DNA of 64,000 bases. It comes from Rhopalosiphum padi (lineage: Eukaryota > Arthropoda > Insecta > Hemiptera > Aphididae). A program made the translations under genes and the position numbers. The stretch spans positions 54,473,858-54,537,857 of the forward strand of contig NC_083598.1 in NCBI RefSeq assembly GCF_020882245.1, written 5' to 3'. The notes under the pieces were generated by a model, which was given only the letters and a program-made list of their open reading frames with translations, searched no databases and was not told the origin of the DNA. Every line of letters begins with the position of its first letter. Position 1 is the first letter of the stretch. Positions 38,801-49,800 of the stretch are shown here, piece by piece.

Positions 38801-40100
38801 TACGTTGTACACGGGGATGTAAATTTTAATATAAGCTAAGACTCTTATAAGGTTTGTTCTATTAAGATTTACACTTTTATTACATCATAAACATATTGTT
38901 TTATAATTTTTGAAACCTTAGTAGTTATAATACATATTGATGTTAAATGCGTCGTAGTGTAGTTTCTCGATGTATACACATAAGTAATATGTTTACAAGA
39001 TTTTCGAATTGTGTGTGTGGTAAAATTTATGAAGATTACTGGCGTTGAGTTATTATGTATCTCAGTACTTTTGTCACACAATATTTGGAAGACGTAAAAC
39101 AAATGTATTTTAAACACAAATTTGTTGTATACGTATGTTTATATGATGCTTTTAAATAAGTTATTTTTTATTTTTTTCTATTAAAACAAGTTGTTAGTAC
39201 AAAAAGTAATTTAAATTAATGTATAATATGCTAAAACTAAACTTGTTAAAATAATGAAATAGAATAAATTTCCATGTTATTATTAATAAAATTTGTAATG
39301 AAATACTATTCTCATAATGCATATAGAATATAGATGCATATATAATATGTAATAAAATACAGTGTAAGGTTTACATATATAGTTAAATATCCATATTTGA
39401 TTCTCAATAAGCATCAAAAATCACGATTTATGTAGTATATATTATAAAATATTTTAGGTATTCGTGCAGTTTCAGGCTTTTAAAATGTCCAGTTAATTTA
39501 AAATTTGTTAGTATAATTAACTCGAGTGAATAATAATCGTTGTATTTTTACTGAACACTTTAAAATCAATGGTCATATTGGTGATGAAACTTTTAAATAT
39601 ATTAAATATATATTATACCAATAATTATTCACCATATTAAAACCTTATTTAAGTAATAATTGCGTGTTATTAAAATTGAAATTTAAGAATTGAGTGTTTA
39701 AACATATAGGTACATTAATAGATATAAATTAATTAAAATACAAGATGGATAATACAAAAAAAAACTAAAGCGTTTTAAATTTGAAATTAAAATATTGATT
39801 TAACAGTGATTTATGTTTATTTTTATATACGTATATGTTTTGGAAAATATTTTTATTTTTATCTTTTTAGGGGTGGGGGTGGTATAAGAGGAGGTATAAT
39901 AGACGTGCTCTGAAAGATTCATGTGCAGCCAAAGCATTGATCGGAAATTGAACGTAGATTGAATTTTGATACGTACTAATTTTAAAATCTATTGTAGTGT
40001 TGTTTAACTATAGAAAACAGCAACAAATAACAAAAAAATGTAGGTACAGTTAAAATTTACAGCAAATTTAAAACACTACTCGGCACTCATAATAGTTTTT
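35900..40100. other. AT-rich stretch; scattered regulatory-type motifs
   Basis: No exon supported. Contains a poly-T run near 36088-36101, the tandem E-box at 36301-36313 and a GC-richer 130-bp patch at 37480-37610 without a usable frame. The minus-strand frames 36585-36821 and 38869-39117 are A/T-driven. A G-run (GGGGTGGGGGTGG) occurs near 39870. Confidence 0.45.
36301..36313. promoter_or_regulatory. tandem CACGTG E-boxes one base apart
   Basis: CACGTG-A-CACGTG: two perfect palindromic E-boxes of the Myc/Max, USF or CLOCK/CYCLE class, separated by a single base. Chance occurrence of this 13-mer at the local composition is very low. Its position inside the long intron, near the 35-kb GC-rich patch, suggests an enhancer, but this is inference. 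Confidence 0.4.
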
Positions 40101-40129
40101 TTTTTTTTAATACAATGATTAATGACTGA

Positions 40130-40770
40130 GATTTAGAAAAACTACACACTATCTGAGTGCTTCTATTTAAAACGTAATTTCCGCGAAACTTAATCCTGAA
40201 CGAAGTGAGCGAAACGGGTCGGGAATAGGCGTATGATTTCCCCACTGAAACAACAAAGCATCGACATGCTGTTTGTTTTTTTTTCGTTCTCTTTTGTTTA
40301 CGCTGAATATGGTAGTGAAATACTTTTTTTATAATATAAACTTATTTAAATCGTTAACCCTTCAAAACGTAATCTGGGTAAAAAAACACACTGCGTCACA
40401 CCGAATGTCCAGCTGAACCACCGACCGTCTCGATCAGTTAACCTCAGAGCTTTTGCAGCCACGCTCCGAACGAAAATAAAACCAAGTGCGTGCCCGGGGG
40501 AGGCCCCCCCCCATTCGCAGTACATAACATAATGCTCTTCTACTGTGATTCTACTCTATTTTACTGTTAAAAAGTTAATGCTTCGGCGTGAAGCTATACT
40601 GTTACCTCGGTTATATATCGATTTTAATGAGACTCAATTAGAGCGTATATAATTACATCGCGTGGGGGCTGCCCGTGTGTAGTGTTAGAAAATTAAAAAG
40701 GATGAGCGTGGTCGTGCTCAGTTTAAGCTGCTGTAAGTCAATTGTAAAAATAAAAACCAATACCTATCGT
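40130..40770. repeat. compact patch of unusual composition, probably repeat-derived
   Basis: About 640 bp stand out from the surrounding AT desert. GAACGAAGTGAGCGAAACGG near 40200 has the repeated GAGCGAAA style seen at the ends of some MITEs and satellites. A GGGGG-AGG-CCCCC stem followed by a C9 run lies near 40496-40512. A CTTCGGCGTGAAG hairpin is near 40581. A CACACTGCGTCACACCGAATG segment begins near 40386. No long frame is open and no matching terminal repeats were found, so class and borders are unknown. Confidence 0.35.
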
Positions 40771-40869
40771 CGTCGATAAAGAGTATAATATGGTCATTCA
40801 GGCTTTACGGCACTCAAGAATATAAAGCCCCGTAACAAATGTGTATAGGTACCTATGGTAACGAGACTT

Positions 40870-43240
40870 AGCCATATGTATTTAATATCTACATATACGA
40901 ATAATTATTTTTTTTCCCCATTTATCTACCTAAACGTATTTTTTGGTTTTTTTTTTTATAGCAAAATAGTGCAGTACATGTAACGAATAGCTGAAAAAAT
41001 AATAAATACATAATAATAGTAAATAAATTATACCAATTGTGTTTAAGATATATTATAAGTATGTAATTATATATATTAAATTGTTATGAAATATAAATAA
41101 CTTAAGATAAATAATATAAGAATTTAAGAAAGCCACTACATAGGTTTTAAAGTATTAAGTTAAAAAATATTTTAAGTCCAAAATCGTTTACTAAAAACGG
41201 AATAATTAAGTTAAAATACATTACGTGATGCTTATAATTTATGCGATTTTCATAAAATATAGATTATTTAAATAAAATTTCCAATCATACTACAAGCAAC
41301 GTGCTTGATTTATTTTGGTATATTTCTTTCTACATTTTGAGTGCTTTGACTACCTACTCAAAAAACGATTTGCGCATATGATAAAAAAGAGCACATTATA
41401 TTACTATATTACCTTGTTTATGTTGGAATATAAAATATTTGTAGTGAAGAATATCGAAAAATATATTACCCATATAGCCATTTGAAATTAACTTTGTAAG
41501 AATTTAATAATCATACCATGTAATTATATTACCTTGTGAATAAAATATATCTAATACAATTTAGATTTGCAATAGAGATTTTCTAATATAATGTGTTCAC
41601 GTGTTTGAAACGGAAATATTATTCCGTGATAAAAATAATTACAAGCAAATTTGTACAAAATAAATTAATGATTAAGATTAAGAATTATTTTTATGAACAC
41701 AAAACCATATAAGTACTGCAATAATTTCATTTCATATTAAATAAATTCGTTGAGATACAAAATGCACATATGTACTTGTCTAAAATATTTGAAATATATT
41801 ATTAAAATATGCATGATATACCATACTTAAAAATATCGGGACTATAAAATTATTATTAACTGCATTATTCATTTTATACAAACATATACATAATGATTAA
41901 CGTTTTTCAATGTTTCTATAAAGTGACTCTGACCTGAAGCGCAATATACGTATACGTATATATATAATATATAAAATATGAATACATAATAAGTAGTTTT
42001 AGGAAAATACTAATGATTAAAACTATTCAAGTCTTATGAAAATTTAGTAAAAGCTTTCAGTTTTGTTTGAAATGTATAATAAAATGGTAAAAGAATATAT
42101 TTGTATAATGCGTGTTATGTTACGTATATATTATAGCGAGTAATACTTTTTTGATATTTTAATCATTACAATACTTTATAACTCTTTGCTGCTATATGTG
42201 TATGAGGCTTGTTTTAAAAGTTGTTCTTGTGTGTAACGTCGTATATTATTTTTTGAAGCTCTACGTTCTTATTTAGAGCCTAGAATCAACCCTGCTTTAA
42301 CTTTAATCATAAACATAAACATAATATTAAATATAATTAATACACTATACATCATTACTTCTTCAGTTACATAAATATTTTTACACGATATATTAGGATA
42401 CTCTTTAACATCCTTTAAGGATACATAAAGCAAGGAAAAAATGTTTAAAAATGCAAAAATAATTATACATTGTAGAGTAGACATTTTTAGTGAGCATAAA
42501 AGTTTAAGGATTCCGTAAGTTGTTTGTTTTATTAATTTCTACAACAGTTAAATTTTTACACTGACAGTTTAACAACTAAAACAAGAAATATAATACAAAA
42601 TATATAATAACATTTTTTTTTAAATCTATAGTTTTAAATTAACCAGGAAACTCGTTGAGTATATTATATTTTAGTATATATTTATGGCTGAAAAGTGATA
42701 AAAACAAATTGTATGTCTTGTACAAGCATTCGTTGTCAACGAATGTATATAATTGTTCCTGAAATTAAATTAGTGCCTGCAGTTGTAGGTAACTATATAG
42801 TTTATATTTATAATGTATAAGAATATACACGGTGGCAATTTTAAGCCATATACATTTTGATTTATGTATAACTTGTTTTGTAACTATATGCCACAACAAT
42901 ATTGTGGTGTATATATTATAAGTCAGTGAGCTTTATATGTTACTTAATACCAGATAGTATAATAGTTAAATATTGTAATTATAATAATAATTTTACTTTA
43001 GTTTACTAGAAAAACGTTAGAATATTGTAATAAAAATATAAATAAAAATAAAATATAAAATTTCAGAAAACCAACAACTAGAACCGTAACAGTAATGAAC
43101 ATACCTCGAATATGAATATGGAAAAACTATTAACGACGAAAAATTAAAAAAAAAAAATAGATAGAATTTCTTTGAATCGTTTTCAATAACATCATATTAT
43201 TTTTATTGACTAATCATTGTAAAACGGCTAAATTGTGTAC
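40870..43240. other. AT-rich stretch without visible genes
   Basis: Poly-T near 40950 and many short TA blocks; the minus-strand frame 42269-42484 is A/T-driven. Nothing else supportable. Confidence 0.5.
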
Positions 43241-43381
43241 AATAATATTATTATTGTCGTCCCGGGAGTAGATTTTTATAAATTGTTTTTCGCTTTTTTG
43301 ACCTCGCCCGGACGAAGGTCGTCGTCGTTGTCGGCGACGCGACGCGTTCGTATTTCGTAAACAAGGGACGCCGTGCGTCGC

Positions 43382-43576
43382 TTAGTCGTTTACGATATTA
43401 TCATTCGCGGTCGGCGCACGTTTCAGAACGTCAATACCACTGTCCATCCACAATTTAACGTCATCTGTTATGGGGTTTTCAACCGAAACGGTATAGTTAA
43501 CCATCGTGTTCGGAGAACGAATAGTATAGAGCGAGTTTTACATGTGGGTTGCCACCACGCAGTACACGTCGTGCAT
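43382..43576 (-). pseudogene. coding-like minus-strand segment with one internal stop
   Basis: A frame from an ATG at 43576-43574 reads MHDVYCVVATHM, meets a TAA at 43540-43538, and continues in the same frame for 51 codons to a TAA at 43384-43382. The second part is strikingly coding-like (TMVNYTVSVENPITDDV, KLWMDSGIDVLKRAP, TANDNIVND). GC is high. No acceptor AG lies between the two parts, so splicing does not explain the stop. A decayed gene, or a composite with the frame at 43608-43970 just upstream in transcription sense (different phase), is the likely explanation. The plus-strand frame 43373-43621 is its shadow. Confidence 0.35.
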
Positions 43577-43607
43577 AAAATATTAAATAATGTACTCGTA
43601 CATCTTA

Positions 43608-43970
43608 CTATATATATTTAATGCTAATTATTTTATTACCATCGTTTATTATTTTTATTTTTTTTACAAAAAAATTGTTATTTGTTTTCGTTGAGGTCAC
43701 TCGGTGACCAATGGACCATGCATGTAACGCTCCCTGGGTTATATGGCCTGTATTCTGACACTGTGCCCTGTGATAACTAATAGCGCGCTTGGGATCTGTA
43801 GTAAAATAACGGTCTGCGTCGACACAGTGGTAACAAATCAAACCGTTTTTCAGGCGAAAATAGAATAAAAAATTCGGAAGGGACGTGGTGGACATGTATT
43901 TGGGAACACTACGGTTTGCAACCTCTCGGTGCTTTAACCAAAGTTTAACCGCTAAATTCGAGAAATTCAT
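43608..43970 (-). CDS. unrecognised 120-residue minus-strand frame with Cys/His cluster
   Basis: A true ATG opens 120 codons, the longest frame in the window. The first 95 codons have good codon texture, while the last 25 (VKKIKIINDGNKIISIKYI) turn A/T-driven and are probably run-off. The N-terminal part is amphipathic and basic (KLWLKHREVANRSVPK). The middle holds LICYHCVDADRY followed by SYHRAQC, that is C-x2-C-x17-H-x3-C, a possible zinc-binding arrangement. This does not have the spacing of a BIR domain (H-x6-C) or a classic C2H2 finger. GC is raised as in neighbouring real exons. It could be a first exon (no strong donor seen), a small single-exon gene, or the intact part of a decayed copy continuing at 43382-43576 in another frame. 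Confidence 0.38.
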   Translation of the reverse strand: MNFSNLAVKLWLKHREVANRSVPKYMSTTSLPNFLFYFRLKNGLICYHCVDADRYFTTDPKRAISYHRAQCQNTGHITQGALHAWSIGHRVTSTKTNNNFFVKKIKIINDGNKIISIKYI

Positions 43971-44516
43971 AGTGGAGCTCGATTTATGATTATTTTTTAA
44001 ACAGTTGGAATAATCGTAATAGGATAATCACTATGAGTATATACTATATAAATATAATATTATTTAAATCTATCATGTACGATTTTTGTTAATTTAATAG
44101 AAATACATTTTAAACATATTTTATTTTTTTATTTCTACCTTTGTACTTAATTTAATAAAACGCCAGTATCCAACATAGTGTATAAACAGATAGTATTATT
44201 TTTAAATGAATTCAATTCCTGTATAATTAAATTATTAGAATAAATATTTCTTTTACAAAATATGTGGAATCATGCATATGTGCGGTACGAGCTCTTTAGG
44301 CCTTTTAGCCTCATTATTATATAGACGTGTCCTCGGACGTATGGAAAACACGTTAGAGTACCCGTTAAATTTTCTATCCCGGTAGGATTATAATGGAAAA
44401 AAAAAATTATGGAATGAAACAAACTCGCTGCAGTTTATATTATAATATTATGCTGCAGCAATAATGAGCGCGGAACGACGTCATCAACTATACCCGATAT
44501 AATATTATAATTGTAA

Positions 44517-44708
44517 TTATGTATAGTTGCTATTATATACACCGTAATAATTATACATAATAAGCATATGTGCTACAGGAGACAACGTCGTCTGGAAAGA
44601 ATCCGATAATTTCGTCGTCTGCGCGGCCTCTGAGAACGTCGGTGAAATCCGGTCGAAACCGTCTACCACCGCTATAATAACACTGACGCCACTACCCCTC
44701 AGCCGGTC
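44517..44708 (-). other. minus-strand open segment without start codon
   Basis: Between stops at 44711-44709 and 44519-44517 there are 63 open codons. The GC-rich part reads VVDGFDRISPTFSEAAQTTK and then LSDSFQTTLSPVAHM. It has coding texture but no good acceptor or donor and no early ATG. It may be an exon of a minus-strand gene or just GC-rich promoter DNA. Confidence 0.2.
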
Positions 44709-45610
44709 TCATATCGACGTTATTATAATTTATAGACGCCTCTCGTCCGTACTCGCGCGTTCACTACGTGTTTTTATATTCGACTTGCGTCATCGCGGTC
44801 GCGCTACAGGTTCACAGCTCCACCACTCCCGTAGTCGATGCGGATTTCTAAAACGATTGTTACAGACTCTCACGGCGCTCTTATACTGCTCGAGCGTGAC
44901 GTGTTGCGTACGCTTAGATTTGTTATTATTGAATATTATTATTATTATTATTATTTTAATCGTAATGGGTCTAGTTCGACGAATTATTTTACGATACCGC
45001 GAACGCGGCCACGGGGATTAATGTCAAACCGCTAGCTAGTCGTAGCGGGCCGAAGATAAGGGATAATCCTCTGACCGCTATATATCATATTATTATATTA
45101 TGTATTATACCTACGCGTAATCCGACACTCTACCGAATTGTCGGAATAAATTATAACCAAAAATAATATTATATTATTATATATTATGATGTACACCGGA
45201 ACCGCGCGTACACGACGTGCAACAGCGCGCGTTCCCGGTAGTATCCACTACCGGTAGCCACCGTCGAGCTTCTTCGTGCGAGTTCACGTTCGACGACCCC
45301 ATTCTTATATTATGTATATACATCATACACGTACAGTTGTTCTACTCGTATGTGTGTGTTTTAATATTATATTCATTATTATTATTATTATTATTATAAT
45401 CGCGCGCCCGATGTTTATTTTCACGGTCCGCTGACGACTGACTGCAGGCTGTGCGTTTTTCGATCTATTATAACCGATTTCCTTGCGTGTGATATTATTC
45501 TGAAGTTAATTCTGACCGAAGCCGCAGTTGACCGAAAATTCCGTATAAAACGCGCAGAAATACCGCCAATCGGTCATCGCTGTGTTATCGCCACGATTAG
45601 GTTTACGATT
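44560..45610. promoter_or_regulatory. CpG-rich domain with TATA/initiator core promoter
   Basis: A GC- and CpG-rich kilobase (TCTGCGCGGCCTCTG near 44618, CGCGAACGCGGCCACGG near 44998, AACAGCGCGCGTTCCCGG near 45220). The best promoter is on the plus strand: TATAAAA at 45544-45550, with a TCATCG initiator-like site whose A is at 45576, 32 bases from the first T of the box. That is the spacing expected of a TATA/Inr promoter. It points toward the exon at 46254, about 680 bp away, but no first exon with a phase-2 donor was found between. A minus-strand TATAAAA (complement near 44772-44778) raises the possibility of divergent transcription. Confidence 0.35.
44935..44955. repeat. (ATT)7 microsatellite
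   Basis: Seven ATT units, inside the CpG-rich domain. A second (ATT)7 is at 45375-45395. The runs of Ile or Leu in small overlapping frames come from these repeats. Confidence 0.85.
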
Positions 45611-46253
45611 CGATGATAAAATATCTTGAAAAGTATATGCATAACAGTAAATTGTGTGTTATCCTTGTATAATATAAACATATCTAATACATTTACCATC
45701 TTCAATTGTTTAAACACGTTTAATTAAAATATGCATAATTTTTTAAACGTTGCTTAAATTTAAAAAATAACTATTTTTTATTTTTTTTTTTAATAAACAT
45801 TGTAAATGGTGTATGGTTAAGTGCAGTGTCATCATGCCTCATCACGTTGGGCACTTAAAAAGATAATATAAGGGTTGTCACACGATATTAAACTATGTTG
45901 GAAATAATATTAAATATGCAGCATAAAAATCGATATTATTTTTAACTTTTCCCATTTATCACAACAAAGAGTATAACACTACCTGTCGAAAAAGGTTTTC
46001 GTAGCCTACTTCCTACATAAATAAAAACAAATCTACTCGTCTACTCGTAGTAAAATTCAAAGCATAATATATTGATTACTTACTTAGCGCGTGTAATGAA
46101 TATACGTTGATAATACTGTGCACTTTTATTGATATTGATTTTTTCAAAAGGGCTTAAGGGAATGGACCGATTTGTCATGACGTATCTACTTGCTGAACCG
46201 GTTGAAAAAACGTAATTACCTATTTAAAGTAATAATCGAAATGATGTTCTTAG

Positions 46254-46435
46254 GGAAGACGAAGAAGATGAAAAGGAAAAAAACGACGAAGAAAAATTAA
46301 ATGTGAACGACATTTTGGAATGGTTCCCAAGGTCAGTGTCCTCGGACAGCATCGTAGAGTCCACGTATTGTGTGGACTTGGTGAGAAGGTTACCGTCTCC
46401 ATTGTCCATAAAGGTGAAAGGACGTTTCTGCCCCG
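46254..46435 (+). CDS. internal coding exon (exon 3 of the model), acidic linker plus LEWFPR segment
   Basis: This is the clearest exon in the window. It is 182 nt, with acceptor GTTCTTAG ending at 46253 (modest pyrimidine tract) and consensus donor CCCCG|GTAAGT at 46436. It enters with one base completing a codon and leaves in phase 1. The peptide opens with an acidic, lysine-rich run (EDEEDEKEKNDEEK), probably a helix or flexible linker. It continues LNVNDILEWFPRSVSSDSI, then VESTYCVDLVRRLPSPLSI and KVKGRFCP. Codon use and GC differ from both flanks. The C-terminal part has mixed hydrophobic and charged residues with Ser clusters suggestive of a short folded motif, but I do not recognise a family. 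Minus-strand frames here (46224-46409, 46250-46504) are Ser/Phe-rich antisense shadows. Confidence 0.6.
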
Positions 46436-46558
46436 GTAAGTGCTTTGTGTTATATTATATTTTAAGTTTTTTTTTCTCGAGACTAGTTCCTCCCCATTGT
46501 CCACGTAGTTCTCATCACGGTCCCTTTGACCAATTGATTATAATTTTCATTCCTACAG
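46436..46558 (+). other. 123-nt intron 3, in-frame if retained
   Basis: Starts GTAAGTGC and ends in a pyrimidine-rich TTTTCATTCCTACAG at 46544-46558. The length is a multiple of three and contains no in-frame stop. Retention would insert 41 codons and still end at the TAA at 46567-46569. Confidence 0.5.
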
Positions 46559-46569
46559 CTAGTGCCTAA
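46559..46569 (+). CDS. terminal coding exon end (exon 4 of the model)
   Basis: After the acceptor at 46558, the two bases CT complete the phase-1 codon GCT and the frame ends Ala-Ser-Ala-stop. The model protein therefore ends GRFCPASA. Such a short coding part in a last exon is acceptable because the exon continues as 3' UTR. Summing exons at 21506, 22681, 46254 and 46559 gives 441 nt, a whole number of codons (146 residues plus stop). The 30570 isoform gives 234 nt (77 residues plus stop). Confidence 0.38.
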
Positions 46570-46825
46570 CGAGCCACTAAAGTGGTTTTGAACATATCTT
46601 TAATAATAACACAAGTACACAACACTTCTATCTTACTTTGAAAAATATTCTCTTACAAAAAAACACAATTGACACAAGTTTAAAAGGCTTATAAATTTAG
46701 TTGGTACTATTAATTTGATTTAAAAATTTAACACAAACAAAATATGAATTATTTTATAACATTCCGTATGATGACGAAAACGATACGGCCTATTAATTAT
46801 TATAAATAAAATAGTTTACATTTTA
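46570..46825 (+). terminator. probable 3' UTR with AATAAA poly(A) signal
   Basis: AATAAA at 46805-46810 lies 236 nt after the stop codon, a normal 3' UTR length. The first 60 nt are less AT-rich than the rest. Cleavage would be expected around 46820-46835. AATAAA is common in this sequence, so the position relative to the stop is the main argument. Confidence 0.35.
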
Positions 46826-49800
46826 AGTTAAATATGTGCAATAAGATATAGACGAATAGACAATACAATAATATACTATATAATAATATTAAGAACACTA
46901 TCGTCAAATAAGAAATAATAAAATTGCTCTCGAATACGAAAAGAATAAAATAACATACATTAAAAATGCTATTGGTACATCCACATAGTGACGATATCAC
47001 GCTCTTATAGATATTATTTTCAAATTTTAGGTAGGTACTTTATGAAATAACTCGTGTATTTCATTTATCTGACATATTATATAATGTTTTTAAACAATAC
47101 GTTTCAATGAATTCCCTGTGGAATTTTAGTTTACTGAATCATATTGTGGACTTAGATCCTTTAATATATTACCCTATACCAGCTCAATGTTAGCAATGGC
47201 TAAACACTTGACCTTTATTGAGTGTTATGCAATCGTTAACTCTAAAAAAATAAAACCCAACCAACAAAATTATATGTTTCCTGGTTATTTCATGTTTTTT
47301 TTTTTGTTATGTCAATAATGTCTCAATGTCACATATAGGAGTTGACAGGTATTTTTAACATCGTTTTAATATGGTAGTTAAAGATATACAATAAAACAAT
47401 TTTTAACGAATATTTACTAGGTATGCATATTTTTTTTTTAAACAAAATGTAATTAATTCTCTAAACGGTTAATCATGTTATGAATGTTTTTGGTTCAAAA
47501 CAATTGAAGGTTGTAAAATATGTTTTAAATTGGAGATTCTCATAATTATTATGTACCTATATATTCGTAATAAATACTTAGGTACCTATAGATTAATAAG
47601 CACTTCAGTTCTGTTTAATAAAACTTATATATTAAGTACCTACTTAATGTATATATACACATATACATTGTGCGTGAAGCATTTACCATATGAATAATCG
47701 GTGTTTAGAAACATGAACAATTTAAGGCTAAAAGATAAGTAACACAATTTTCATTCTCGTTGTTGTATTCAGTTCGTTAGTTAATTTCCGTTCAAAACTT
47801 TATACTAAAAGTTTAACGAAAGTTGAAAGAAAAATTAACTCACGGAAAATACCAAACATTCATCAAAATGAAAACTTTTATTATTATTACTTTTTTTTAT
47901 TACTACATCTCTTTGTACATTCATCATACTACGTTAAACACGGAATGATACTTCCACTAGATTTATATTGCATATTACTTATAAATTATAATGTACCATA
48001 ACATTTTCGTCAATATTGCAAAGTTAATTGTTACAGTGTCTAAAGACTCTAAAGCTCATTAGTATTTAATAATATAATGTAAGACTAGCAATTTTTTAGA
48101 TACTTATTCATTGTGTTATTAAATTAAATATATTGTTTATTATTATTGTTATATTATTGACGTTGAGTATGAATTTACAAATATTTGTTTAAAATACCTA
48201 CACTATTTAAAGTAGGTAGTAGGTACCTACAACTGTAGTCTGTTGATATGTTAGCTGGTGTATGGTTATAATATTGTAAATCGCTTTTTATAATATGCTG
48301 GCAATATTTTATTTAAGTTACTTACTCTATTCTTACTCGTTCCTTAAGATATGTTGTATCTATATTATGTTATCCCCATACACGCAATCGCAGTTTGTAC
48401 ACGTGTCCGAGTGTTTGACGTCCGTGTTTTATTATGACGCATTATACAGAAGTTATCCTTCGTCACTGAATGTCAGAATAAATTTAATATTTATACACTA
48501 TTGTTGTTAATATAAACACGAGAAATAAACAAACATATTTTTGAATATCATGACGAAAATCGAAGACAAACATTTTATTTAGAATCTTCGTAGTAATGAA
48601 GAATACGTGAAGACATATTATGTTTGCGATATGAAAATTCGATGTCACAAATATGTTTTTCAATATTTTTTTTTTTTTGCAAACTAGTAAAAATGAAAAT
48701 TATATATAATGATTAATGATTAACGAGACTACTGCTCGGAAACAAGAAAATACTTAACATGAATAGAATGATTTGAAATACAATAAAAGTTATCAACAGG
48801 AGACCTTATAAGATTCAAATTAACAAGTAATTGTCAATTGAACATTGAACATTGTATTATTTTCATATACTAGTAGATAGAAAGAACACCCTTCTTTGGT
48901 TTTGCTTTATATATTTTGAAAAAATATGCTAAAGCATTTTATACAAAAGAAAATTAACAAAGTAGGTACTGTTTCACGAAAATTGATTTTTATTTTATCA
49001 AATATACTACATAATAACATATATAAGGTAGTATAGTATTTTAGTAGTTATATTTACTATGACAACATACACACCTACCTACTATATGTTTGAGCACGTC
49101 TGTATTTGATGTTATTAAATATTTTGCACAAATATATATATATATATATGCATTTAATTTGATTAATAATGTATAAACAATATGTATTTAATTTAGTATG
49201 TTTATTTTTTATTATATGACCATCTTCGGGGAATAAAATATTAATAATAACGAATAATGAAAAAAAATAGTTCGTCATACGTGATGAGTGAATCATTATG
49301 GTTAAACACTTTAATTATTAAAGTTTAATATATAAAATAAGTAAAATAACTTATTTTATATATATATCATATAAATGGTTATAAGTAATTTACAAATGAT
49401 TGTGATGAAATGAGACAGTTAATCCAATGTTGATACTCATTTCATTTCAATCGCTGTGAATGAGGTTTACAGGATATCATGTTTACTAGTACGGAAATTT
49501 GTTCAAATTGGGCGGCACTTTTCCATTTTGTCAGCAAATTTTAAATTAAATTCCAAACTAAACTTGTTTTAGATTATTAAGTATTTTTTTTTTGTGATTT
49601 ATTTTTCAAAATGTAATATTTATAATGATTATTTTATTATAATAATAATAATAATATTTGCTTATACAGTTATACTATTTAAATAAAATAATATAGTACA
49701 TTAATATATATTCGGGGAATAAATGTAATTAATCTACAGCCTATAAAGAGTTTGGTTTTCCTAAATATTGGTCAATATTATTTTAATGCCACCTCCACAA

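Larger units (their letters stand above)
22865..46253 (+). other. 23.4-kb intron 2 of the gene model, with embedded elements
   Basis: If exons 2 and 3 are joined, everything in this span lies in one long intron. It holds mostly A/T-rich sequence without genes at 22926-29100, 31110-34800, 35900-40100, 40870-43240 and 45620-46250. It also holds two CpG-rich domains (29.1-30.6 and 43.2-45.6 kb), a GC-richer patch at 34.8-35.9 kb, a MITE at 30947-31098 and a repeat-like patch at 40.1-40.8 kb. A patch at 23500-23760 has more GC but no usable frame. Plus-strand open frames at 31662-31856 and 32005-32286 show no exon signals. If exons 2 and 3 belong to different genes, this span is intergenic. Confidence 0.35.

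Noticed and set aside
46224..46504. Minus-strand frames with long Ser/Phe runs opposite exon 3
   Set aside because: They are the antisense of the acidic GAA/GAC-rich run; low complexity, no splice signals, and the plus strand has a better exon.
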